From Aureimonas ureilytica (lineage in GTDB: Bacteria > Pseudomonadota > Alphaproteobacteria > Rhizobiales > Rhizobiaceae): DNA of 64,000 nucleotides. The notes beneath the pieces are model-generated. The model worked only from the letters and a program-made list of their open reading frames with translations, was not told where the DNA came from and did not search any database. The DNA is taken from positions 62,001-126,000 of the forward strand of contig NZ_LDQA01000028.1 in assembly GCF_001475935.1 (NCBI RefSeq), in the 5' to 3' direction. The translations under genes and the position numbers were made by a program. Shown here piece after piece: positions 26,002 through 33,769 of the stretch (its first letter is position 1; the number at the start of each line of letters is the position of its first letter).

Positions 26002-27018
26002 ATGGGGCTTCGACTCTGGGGCCGCAGGGCCCTCACCTTCGCGGCGCTCGCCGGCGGCGCCTGCATCGCTGCGGGCTTCTTCGGCGCGGCCTTTCATCCC
26101 TTCGACAGCGTCAGCCATTTCCGGCTGACGCTCGCGCTGGCGCTCGTCCTCGTGGCGCTTGTCGCCATTCCGGCGCGCGCGCATCTGGCCGGCGCCCTCG
26201 CGTTCGGCTTCGCCCTCCTGGGGCTGGCGACCACATTGCCCATGCTTCTGCCGCAGGATGAGGCGACGGCGCCGACGGGGCAGCCGAGCTACACGCTGCT
26301 TCAGATGAACCTTCTTTATGATGCTGGCGACAAGGCCGAGGCGATCCGGCGCATTGCCGAAACGCGGCCCGACGTCGTGACACTCGAAGAGGTGACGGAC
26401 GAGTGGCGCGCGCTGTTCGAGGTGATTTCCGAGCGCTATCCATTCCAGACCTATTGCGGCCTCGAAAACGATCGCGACGGAGTGGCCATCCTGTCGCGCC
26501 GACCCTTTCTGGGTGAAGCTCTGTGCCAGCCCCGCCATGGGCGCGTGACGCAAGGCGTGGACCTCAACGGCCGGAACGTCGCCGTCACGGCGCTGCATCT
26601 CGATTGGCCTTGGCCGAAACACCATTGGACGCAGATCGCCGAGATGAGTCCCAGCCTGCCGGCGGGCGATCGTCCGGCGCTTCTGGGTGGCGATTTCAAC
26701 GCCGCGCCCTGGAGCGCGGCGGTGCGCGCGGTGGCGAATGCCGCCGGACTTCGCATCGTGGACGGGATCGGGCCGACCTGGCTGACCATCCAGTTCCGCG
26801 CCTTCTGGCCGCGCTGGCTTGGCCTGCCGATCGACCAACTCATGGTTTCGCCCGATATCATGGTGGAAGCGGTCGAGACTCTGGCGCGCACGAGTTCGGA
26901 CCATCTCCCGGTTCTCCTGCGCTTTTCCGTGCGCCCCAGCGAGCCGCCTCCCCCGCGGAGCGCCGCCGAGCCGACCACGGCCGCGCTCCGCCCCCCATCG
27001 CCGCGCGGCGGGGCCTGA
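26002..27018 (+). CDS. Membrane-anchored endonuclease/exonuclease/phosphatase family protein
   Basis: A 338-residue protein. Three hydrophobic segments fill the first 90 residues, then an EEP domain follows with LLQMNLLYD, VVTLEEVTDEW (metal-binding glutamate), TALHLDWPWP, LLGGDFNAAPWS and TSSDHLPVLL, so the active-site Asp, Asn and His are present. By topology the catalytic domain should face the periplasm. Relatives cleave nucleic acids or phosphoesters; the substrate is unknown. A low-complexity Pro/Ala tail ends the protein. It follows amn with a four-base gap. Confidence 0.87.
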   Translation: MGLRLWGRRALTFAALAGGACIAAGFFGAAFHPFDSVSHFRLTLALALVLVALVAIPARAHLAGALAFGFALLGLATTLPMLLPQDEATAPTGQPSYTLLQMNLLYDAGDKAEAIRRIAETRPDVVTLEEVTDEWRALFEVISERYPFQTYCGLENDRDGVAILSRRPFLGEALCQPRHGRVTQGVDLNGRNVAVTALHLDWPWPKHHWTQIAEMSPSLPAGDRPALLGGDFNAAPWSAAVRAVANAAGLRIVDGIGPTWLTIQFRAFWPRWLGLPIDQLMVSPDIMVEAVETLARTSSDHLPVLLRFSVRPSEPPPPRSAAEPTTAALRPPSPRGGA

Positions 27019-27124
27019 CTGGGCTCGCGCAAGCCAACATGAATTTCCTGTCATGACAGAAGCTTAACGAGCTCTCGAGCGCGTGATCTGCGAACAATCG
27101 GCGCGCCATGGGAGCTTCGCGTCG

Positions 27125-28357
27125 ATGTTCGTATCCTTCTTTCCCCGCCCCCGCCTGTTCTTCGGCTCGGCCCTTCTTTGGACGCTGGCCTGCGCCGCCT
27201 TCTGGTATGCGGCCGCGCGCCCGTTCGGGCATCATCTGGGCTTTGGCGAAGGCGGGGAAACCGTCGGCATCTCGGCCTTCTGGTCACCCCTCTTTTTGTG
27301 GTTCTACCTTTATTTTGCGGCCTGCGTGTCGCTGTTCGCCAGCGTCTGGCAGCGCATCGCGCCGCATCCCTGGGCGCGCTGGTCGATTCTCGGCTCGGCG
27401 CTCATCCTCTTCCTAACCTACTTCCAGGTGCAGATCTCGGTCGCCGTCAACACGTGGTACGGGCCATTTTACGACCTCATTCAGGCCGCGCTCTCGCATG
27501 AGCATCCGGTCACGACGGGCGACATCTATCGTAGCTTCCTGACCTTCGGTGGGCTGGCGCTCGTCGCCGTCTCGGTCGGCGTTCTCACGAGCTTCTTCGT
27601 CAGCCATTACGTGTTCCGCTGGCGGCAGGCGATGAACGAATTCTATATGGCGCACTGGTCGGCGCTGCGCGGTGTGGAAGGCGCTTCGCAGCGCATCCAG
27701 GAAGACACGATGCGCTTTGCCACGACCGTGGAAGGGCTCGGCGTCAGCCTGATCCAGGCCGTGCTGACGCTGGTCGCGTTCCTGCCGATCCTGCTCGGTC
27801 TGTCCTCGGCGATCCGCTCCTTGCCTCTCGTCGGCGAAGTGCCTCACGCGCTCGTCATCGCGGCGCTGCTCTGGTCCGTGTTCGGGACGGGTTTCCTGGC
27901 GCTGGTCGGCATCAAGCTACCGGGTCTCGAATTCAGCAATCAGAAGGTCGAGGCCGCCTATCGCAAGGAACTGGTGATCGGCGAGGATCGCGCCGACCGC
28001 GCTCAGCCGCCGACGGTGCGGGCGCTGTTCGCCGATGTCCGGCAGAACTATTTCCGCCTCTACTTCCACTACATGTATTTCAACGTCGCTCGCATCTTCT
28101 ACCTGCAGGCGGACGTGATCTTCCCCTATCTCGTTCTAGCCCCCACGATCGCGGCCGGGGCGATCACGCTCGGCGTCATGAATCAGATCCTCAACGCGTT
28201 CGAACAGGTGCGCAGCTCGTTCCAATATCTGGTGACGAGCTGGACCACGATCGTGGAGCTTCTCTCGATCTTCAAGCGTCTGCGCGCCTTCGAGGGCATG
28301 ATCGGGACGGACACGCCCGTCCCGGCCTATGGCGAGGCCCTTCCCGCCGCCGAGTGA
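27125..28357 (+). CDS. bacA: SbmA/BacA-like inner-membrane peptide transporter
   Basis: A 410-residue member of the SbmA/BacA family, proton-driven importers of peptides such as microcins, bleomycin and, in rhizobia and Brucella, host defensin-like peptides. Several membrane segments and the conserved regions [46 protein letters not shown] and [20 protein letters not shown] are present. There is no ATP-binding domain. ATG 27125 places the N-terminus as in relatives; an earlier in-frame start at 27083 lacks a ribosome-binding site. Whether it is the main BacA or an SbmA-like paralogue cannot be decided here. Confidence 0.9.
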   Translation: MFVSFFPRPRLFFGSALLWTLACAAFWYAAARPFGHHLGFGEGGETVGISAFWSPLFLWFYLYFAACVSLFASVWQRIAPHPWARWSILGSALILFLTYFQVQISVAVNTWYGPFYDLIQAALSHEHPVTTGDIYRSFLTFGGLALVAVSVGVLTSFFVSHYVFRWRQAMNEFYMAHWSALRGVEGASQRIQEDTMRFATTVEGLGVSLIQAVLTLVAFLPILLGLSSAIRSLPLVGEVPHALVIAALLWSVFGTGFLALVGIKLPGLEFSNQKVEAAYRKELVIGEDRADRAQPPTVRALFADVRQNYFRLYFHYMYFNVARIFYLQADVIFPYLVLAPTIAAGAITLGVMNQILNAFEQVRSSFQYLVTSWTTIVELLSIFKRLRAFEGMIGTDTPVPAYGEALPAAE

Positions 28358-28375
28358 GGACGGCAGGCCGGCCGG

Positions 28376-30040
28376 TCACATCGTCCCGTAGACCGGCCCC
28401 TCGCCGCCTTGCGGCGGCACCCAGGTGATGTTGCCGTTCGGGTCCTTGATGTCGCAGGTCTTGCAGTGGACGCAGTTCTGCGCGTTGATGACGTAGCGCG
28501 GATCGGCCGGGTTGGTCTCGTCCCACTCATAGACCGCCGCCGGGCAGTAGCGCTGGCTGAGCCCGGCATAGCGATCGTGCTCCGAACTCTTCTGCAGGCC
28601 CATATCCTTCACCCGAAGATGGACCGGCTGGTCTTCCTCGTGATTGGTGTTGGACAGGAAGACCGAGGACGTTCGGTCGAACGTCAGAACGCCATCGGGC
28701 TTGGGGTAGACGAGCGGCTTGTGCTGATCCGCCGGCTCGGTGGACTCGGCGTCCGTCTTGCCATGCGGCATCGTGCCGAAGAAGGACAGGCCGAGAAGCT
28801 GGTTGGTCCACATGTCGAGCGCGCCGAGCGCCACACCCAGCCCCGTGCCGAAGCGGGACCAGAGCGGCTTGACGTTGCGCACGCGATAGAGGTCCTGCCC
28901 GATGGGCGAGGCGCGCCAGCCGTTCTCGTAGTCCTTGAGAAGATCGGCCGAGCGCCCTTCCGCGATCGCCTTGGCCGCAGCCTCGGCGGCCTGCATGCCC
29001 GAGGAGATGGCGTTGTGAACACCCTTGATGCGCGGGACGTTGACGAGGCCGGCAGAACAGCCGATCAGTGCGCCGCCGGGGAAGACCAGGTTCGGCACCG
29101 ACTGATAGCCCCCTTCCGTGATCGCGCGCGCGCCATAGGCGAGGCGCTTGCCGCCCTGCAGCAGCTCGGCGATATCGGGGTGCGTCTTGAAGCGCTGGAA
29201 TTCCTCGAACGGGCTAAGATAGGGGTTTTTGTAGTTTAGGTGCGTGACGAAGCCGACATAGACCTGATTGTTTTCGAGGTGATACAGGAACGAGCCGCCG
29301 CCCGTGGCCATATCCAGCGGCCAGCCGAAGGAATGCTGGATGAGGCCGGGCTTGGCCTTGGCCGGGTCGATCTGCCAGAGCTCCTTGATGCCGAGGCCGA
29401 ATTTCTGCGGCTCGCGGTTCACGTCCAGCCCATGATGGCGGATCAGCTGCTTGGCGAGCGAGCCGCGCACGCCCTCGCCGATCAGCACATATTTGCCCAT
29501 CAGGGCCATGCCGCGCTGGAAATTCGGCCCCGGCTCGCCCGAGCGCTCGATGCCCATGTCGCCGGTGGCGACGCCGATGACACGGTCCTGATCGTCGGTC
29601 AGGAGTTCGCCGGCCGCAAAGCCCGGATAGATTTCGACGCCGAGCCCTTCGGCCTTCTCGGCCAGCCATTTGCAGACGAGGCCGAGCGAGACGACGTAAT
29701 TGCCGTGATTGCTCATGAGCTTGGGCATCAGGGCATTGGGCAGGCGCACCGCGCCGTGCGAGCCGTAGAGATAGAACCGATCCTCGGTGACGGGCTGGCG
29801 AATCGGCGTGTCTTCCTGCCGCCATTCGGGCAGGAGCTTGTCGAGCGAGGAGGGATCGAGCACGCAGCCGGACAGGATATGCGCGCCGACCTCGGAGCCC
29901 TTTTCGAGCACGACGACGGAGAGGTCGGGATTGACCTGCTTCAGCCGGATCGCCGCCGACAAACCGGCCGGACCCGCGCCCACGATCACGACGTCGAACT
30001 CCATCGATTCCCGCTCGGGCAGGGTTTCGCTCTCCGTCAT
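28376..30040 (-). CDS. etfD: Electron-transfer flavoprotein-ubiquinone oxidoreductase
   Basis: A 554-residue ETF-QO that passes electrons from acyl-CoA dehydrogenases, through ETF, to ubiquinone. FAD is bound by FDVVIVGAGPAGLSAAIRL at the N-terminus. The C-terminal 4Fe-4S ligands lie in RYCPAAVYEW and NCVHCKTCDIKDP, four cysteines as expected. Full length for the family. GGAGG just before ATG 30040 sets the start; the frame is open further up. It complements the beta-oxidation genes at the left end of the window, though it is not next to them, and is convergent with bacA. Confidence 0.95.
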   Translation of the reverse strand: MTESETLPERESMEFDVVIVGAGPAGLSAAIRLKQVNPDLSVVVLEKGSEVGAHILSGCVLDPSSLDKLLPEWRQEDTPIRQPVTEDRFYLYGSHGAVRLPNALMPKLMSNHGNYVVSLGLVCKWLAEKAEGLGVEIYPGFAAGELLTDDQDRVIGVATGDMGIERSGEPGPNFQRGMALMGKYVLIGEGVRGSLAKQLIRHHGLDVNREPQKFGLGIKELWQIDPAKAKPGLIQHSFGWPLDMATGGGSFLYHLENNQVYVGFVTHLNYKNPYLSPFEEFQRFKTHPDIAELLQGGKRLAYGARAITEGGYQSVPNLVFPGGALIGCSAGLVNVPRIKGVHNAISSGMQAAEAAAKAIAEGRSADLLKDYENGWRASPIGQDLYRVRNVKPLWSRFGTGLGVALGALDMWTNQLLGLSFFGTMPHGKTDAESTEPADQHKPLVYPKPDGVLTFDRTSSVFLSNTNHEEDQPVHLRVKDMGLQKSSEHDRYAGLSQRYCPAAVYEWDETNPADPRYVINAQNCVHCKTCDIKDPNGNITWVPPQGGEGPVYGTM

Positions 30041-30201
30041 CAGGACCTCCGCAGCATTTTCGACGTTTTCTGAAATGCTTCTAACGGAATGTTCATGGGT
30101 ATGTCTTCCCGATGTAGCAAGACACACGGGTTTATGACGCAAGGCACGCCGGGGTCATCCAACGGTTTGCGGGTCGGGCCCGATCCGGTAAGACGAGGCA
30201 C

Positions 30202-31092
30202 ATGACGAGGGCTCAGCCAGACGCAGGTGAACGGATGGGAGAGGCGCTGAGCGCCCTTCTCGACTGGTACGCGCGCGCCGGCATTCAGAGTTTTGTGGGC
30301 GAAGCGCCGCGCGATCGGTTTGCGGAAACCGAAGCCGAGACCGAGCGGCGCAAAGGAAGCCGCCCGGCCTCCGGCCCTGCCGCCGCACAGACAGCCGCCT
30401 CGCCCGGCACCTTCCCCGAGCGACGCAGCACGGTTCTCGCGCCTCCTCCCCGCCCCGCGCCTGCCATCGCGCTGCGCTCCGACGAGGCGCTGGCGACCGA
30501 AGCGCGGGAGCAAGCGGCGCGCGCGGGCTCGCTCGCGGAGCTTCAAGTGCTTCTCGCCGATTTCACAGGCTGCGGCCTCAAGGCGACGGCCAAGAATCTC
30601 GTGTTTGGCAACGGCTCGGAAACGGCCGATCTGATGTTCGTGGGCGAAGCGCCGGGGCGCGACGAGGATCTGGCGGGCGAGCCCTTCGTGGGGCGCTCGG
30701 GCCAGTTGCTCGACCGGATGCTCGGCTCGATCGGGCTGAAGCGCGAGGACGTGCGCGTCACCAACACCGTGCCCTGGCGCCCGCCCGGCAACCGCACACC
30801 GACCCCGGCCGAGACCGAGACCTGCCTGCCCTTCACGCTGCGCCATATCGAGCTGGTGAATCCGCGCGTGCTCGTCTGTCTCGGCTCGCCCTCGGCCAAG
30901 GCGCTGCTGCGCACCGACGAAGGCATCATGCGGCTTCGCGGGCGCTGGTCCAGCGTGACGCTGCCGAACGGCGCGGCGCTGCCGACCATGGCCATGCTGC
31001 ACCCCGCCTATCTCCTGCGCCAGCCCAGCCAGAAGCGTCTGGCCTGGCGCGATCTGCTGACGCTGAAACAGGCGCTCGACGCCAAGGGCTGA
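30202..31092 (+). CDS. Uracil-DNA glycosylase, family 4-like
   Basis: A 296-residue protein with a 110-residue variable N-terminus and a C-terminal uracil-DNA glycosylase domain. Motif 1 is GEAPGRDEDLAGEPFVGRSG and motif 2 is MLHPAYLLRQP. It removes uracil from deaminated DNA. Family 4 enzymes usually hold a 4Fe-4S cluster with a CxxC near the domain start; here only one cysteine is at that place (DFTGCGLKAT), with others in ETCLPF and VLVCLGS. This is not the UdgX type, as the KRRIH loop is absent. Start at 30202 or ATG 30235 is possible. Confidence 0.88.
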   Translation: MTRAQPDAGERMGEALSALLDWYARAGIQSFVGEAPRDRFAETEAETERRKGSRPASGPAAAQTAASPGTFPERRSTVLAPPPRPAPAIALRSDEALATEAREQAARAGSLAELQVLLADFTGCGLKATAKNLVFGNGSETADLMFVGEAPGRDEDLAGEPFVGRSGQLLDRMLGSIGLKREDVRVTNTVPWRPPGNRTPTPAETETCLPFTLRHIELVNPRVLVCLGSPSAKALLRTDEGIMRLRGRWSSVTLPNGAALPTMAMLHPAYLLRQPSQKRLAWRDLLTLKQALDAKG

Positions 31093-31196
31093 GGTCTCTA
31101 TCGACCAGCCGACACGATCCGTCGTCAATTTGGGTGCGCCGCAGCGCGGACTGCGCTACTTCCAGAAAGCCCTACGCTTCAGCCCGGAATTGCCCC

Positions 31197-32447
31197 ATGC
31201 GCGCCGACATCCTGCCGATCGTCTCGCTGCTTCTCTCCACCTTCTTCCTGATGGCGGGCGCGGGGCTTCAAGGCATCCTCCTGCCCGTGCGCGCGGCGAT
31301 CGAAGGCTGGAGCCCTTATGAGATCGGCTTGATGGGGACGGGTTATGCCGTGCTCTTCACGATCGGCTGCGTCGTCATGCCGGCCATCGTGCGCTCGGCG
31401 GGGCATGTGCGCACCTTCTCCTCGCTCGCCGCGCTGCTGGCAATCTCGGTTTTGCTGAACGGGCTGATCGTGCATCCCGTCGCCTGGATTCTGGCGCGGG
31501 GTCTGGCCGGCTTCGCGCTGGCGGGCGCCTACATGGTCATCGAAAGCTGGCTGAACGAGCGTGTGACCAACGAAACGCGCGGGCGCATCTTCTCGCTCTA
31601 CATGGTCATCTCCATGGCGGCGATGATCGGTGGGCAATTCGCCATGCCGATCGCCCGGCCAGAACTCGCGGCCGGCTTTATGATCTGCGCCATTCTCTAT
31701 GCGCTGGCCGTGATCCCGACGGCGCTGTCGCGCGCCGAAAGCCCCAAGCCGCTGACGCAGGTGCGGCTTGATCTCGCCGCGATCTATCGCAACTCGCCGG
31801 CCGCCGTGATGGGCGTCTTCGCCTCTGGCATCCTGTCGGGTGCCTGGACCAACATGGCCCCCGTGTTCGGCCAGAAGATCGGCCTGTCCACCGCCGAAAT
31901 CTCGACGCTTCTGGTTTCCACCATGGCCGGCGGGGCGGTTCTGCAGGTGCCGCTCGGCCGCCTGTCGGACCGGATCGACCGGCGCGCCGTGATGGTGTTG
32001 GCCGGGATGATCGGCATGGGCGCGGCCGCCTTCGCGCTTATCGGCTGGTCCGGCAACACGCTCGGCCTCTTCGCCATCGCCTTCGTGATCGGCGGCGTCA
32101 TCTATCCCGCCTATTCGCTGGCGGTCGCTCATGCCAATGACTTCGCCGAGCCGGCCGATTTCGTGAAGATTTCGGGCGGGCTGCTCATTCTCTACGGGTT
32201 CGGCACGATGGGCGGGCCGATGCTGGCGGCCTGGCTGATGGAGCGCGGCGGCCCGACCGGCATCTTCGTGGCGACCGGTGGGGCGCATCTGGCGCTCGCC
32301 GCCTATGCGGCCTACCGCATGGCGCGCCGTCAGGCGGTGCCGGCCGAGGATCGCGACGACTTCCAGTCCGTCCCCTTCGCCCGCACGCAGACGCCGGCGT
32401 CCTTCGAACTCGACCCGCGCGCGGAAGCGAACGCAGCGGGAGAGTAA
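31197..32447 (+). CDS. MFS transporter
   Basis: A 416-residue major facilitator with 12 predicted membrane segments. YMVIESWLNERVTNETRGRIFSLYM is the signature of the YcaD/TMEM-like subgroup often found in alphaproteobacteria, and GRLSDRIDRRAVM is the second-half loop 2-3 motif. The substrate is unknown. A cytoplasmic tail of about 40 polar residues ends the protein. The start ATG 31197 is preceded by CGGAA; it lies 105 bases after the glycosylase gene. Confidence 0.87.
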   Translation: MRADILPIVSLLLSTFFLMAGAGLQGILLPVRAAIEGWSPYEIGLMGTGYAVLFTIGCVVMPAIVRSAGHVRTFSSLAALLAISVLLNGLIVHPVAWILARGLAGFALAGAYMVIESWLNERVTNETRGRIFSLYMVISMAAMIGGQFAMPIARPELAAGFMICAILYALAVIPTALSRAESPKPLTQVRLDLAAIYRNSPAAVMGVFASGILSGAWTNMAPVFGQKIGLSTAEISTLLVSTMAGGAVLQVPLGRLSDRIDRRAVMVLAGMIGMGAAAFALIGWSGNTLGLFAIAFVIGGVIYPAYSLAVAHANDFAEPADFVKISGGLLILYGFGTMGGPMLAAWLMERGGPTGIFVATGGAHLALAAYAAYRMARRQAVPAEDRDDFQSVPFARTQTPASFELDPRAEANAAGE

Positions 32448-32508
32448 GAGGCGGTCCGGAAAGCGCCGCCGAGCTGACACGGTGGACTTTTCGGACGGGC
32501 TCTAAGAT

Positions 32509-33456
32509 TCAACCCTGCGGCGAGGACACGCGGCGCGCCTTGCGCCGTTCGATCCCGAGCCGATGCTCGCGATAGATGATGAAGACGCCCGAGCCGATCA
32601 CGATGGCCGCGCCGATGAGCGTCGTCGCCTGGATGGTCTCGCCGAAGAACTGGACGCCGATCGCGATAGCCAGAAGCATGGACGTGTATTCGAAGGGCGC
32701 GATGGTGGACGTGTCCGCATAGCGATAGCAGGCCGTCAGCAGAAGCTGCGCGACGCCGCCGCACAGGCCGGAAATCACCAGCGCGGCGAGCTGCGCCGGG
32801 TTCGGCCAGACCCAGCCGAAAACGATGGTCGACAGGGCGACGAGGCTGGATGTCAGCGAGAAATAGACGACGATGGTGGGCGTGCGCTCCTTTCGCACGA
32901 GACGGCGCACTTGGATCATCGCGATGGCCGCAAAAGCGGCGCCGCCGATCGAGGCCAGAATGCCATAGGCGCGATCGGGGTCGGCGTGCTCGGCCGTGAG
33001 CGTGAAATTGGGCGCGGCGACGACCAGAATGCCAAACAGCCCGACCAGCACCGCCGCCCAGCGATAGGCGCGCACGGTTTCCTTCAGGAACAGTGCCGCG
33101 AAGATCACCGTCAGCAAGGGCGAGGCATAGGAGATGGCGATCCATTCGGGATAGGGCAGCCGCGACAGGGCGAAGAAGCCGAGCCCCATGGACGTAACGC
33201 CGATGATGCCGCGCAGGAAATGGCCCCCGATATCGTCCGTGCGCAAAGCCGTTCGGAATTCGCCGAGATAGGCGAGATAGATCACGACTGGCACCAGCGC
33301 GAAGAACGAGCGGAAGAACACGAGCTGGCCCGCCGGAATGGTCTCGCCCAGCGTCTTCAGCGCGGTCTGCATCCCCACGAAGATGATGACGGACAGAACC
33401 TTCAGCCCAATGCCGATCATGGGCTGGTGGACGGGCGCGGCGGGGGGAGAACTCAT
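32509..33456 (-). CDS. EamA-family (DMT superfamily) transporter
   Basis: About 315 residues with ten predicted membrane helices in two EamA halves. Typical features are the KTLGETIPAGQLVFFRSFFALVP segment, YASPLLTVIFAALFLKETV at the end of half one, and FEYTSMLLAIAIGVQFFGET in half two. Such proteins export amino acids or other metabolites. ATG 33456 is chosen; an in-frame TTG at 33492 exists. It is convergent with the MFS gene. Confidence 0.87.
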   Translation of the reverse strand: MSSPPAAPVHQPMIGIGLKVLSVIIFVGMQTALKTLGETIPAGQLVFFRSFFALVPVVIYLAYLGEFRTALRTDDIGGHFLRGIIGVTSMGLGFFALSRLPYPEWIAISYASPLLTVIFAALFLKETVRAYRWAAVLVGLFGILVVAAPNFTLTAEHADPDRAYGILASIGGAAFAAIAMIQVRRLVRKERTPTIVVYFSLTSSLVALSTIVFGWVWPNPAQLAALVISGLCGGVAQLLLTACYRYADTSTIAPFEYTSMLLAIAIGVQFFGETIQATTLIGAAIVIGSGVFIIYREHRLGIERRKARRVSSPQG

Positions 33457-33645
33457 CGGATCATGCTTCGGCTTGTCGCCCGCGAGCCTCAAGGCTCATC
33501 AGGCGGAGCGGCCGGCCGCCCGCGACGCAAACTGGGCGACGGCCCGGATAAAGGGGGTGATAGGCAAGTCGCCCCGGCGCGTCGAGGCGGGAACGTCATA
33601 TCGCGAGGCAACTTGCGTTCGCCTTCGACATAGTGCGTGAACGCG

Positions 33646-33709
33646 CAAGCGCGATGCTGCCCAAGCGCGATGCTGCTCAAACGCGATGTCGGCCAAGCGC
33701 CAGGTTGGC
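33646..33709. repeat. Four tandem copies of a 16-bp unit upstream of pepN
   Basis: Units CAAGCGCGATGCTGCC, CAAGCGCGATGCTGCT, CAAACGCGATGTCGGC and CAAGCGCCAGGTTGGC sit head to tail at 33646, 33662, 33678 and 33694. Copies one and two differ by one base; three and four are more diverged. The array ends 60 bases before the pepN start. Confidence 0.8.
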
Positions 33710-33769
33710 AAAAAGGCCGATAGAGCGCTATCCCAGCGGGAACGACTCTTCCGAAAGGCGAGACCTCCC

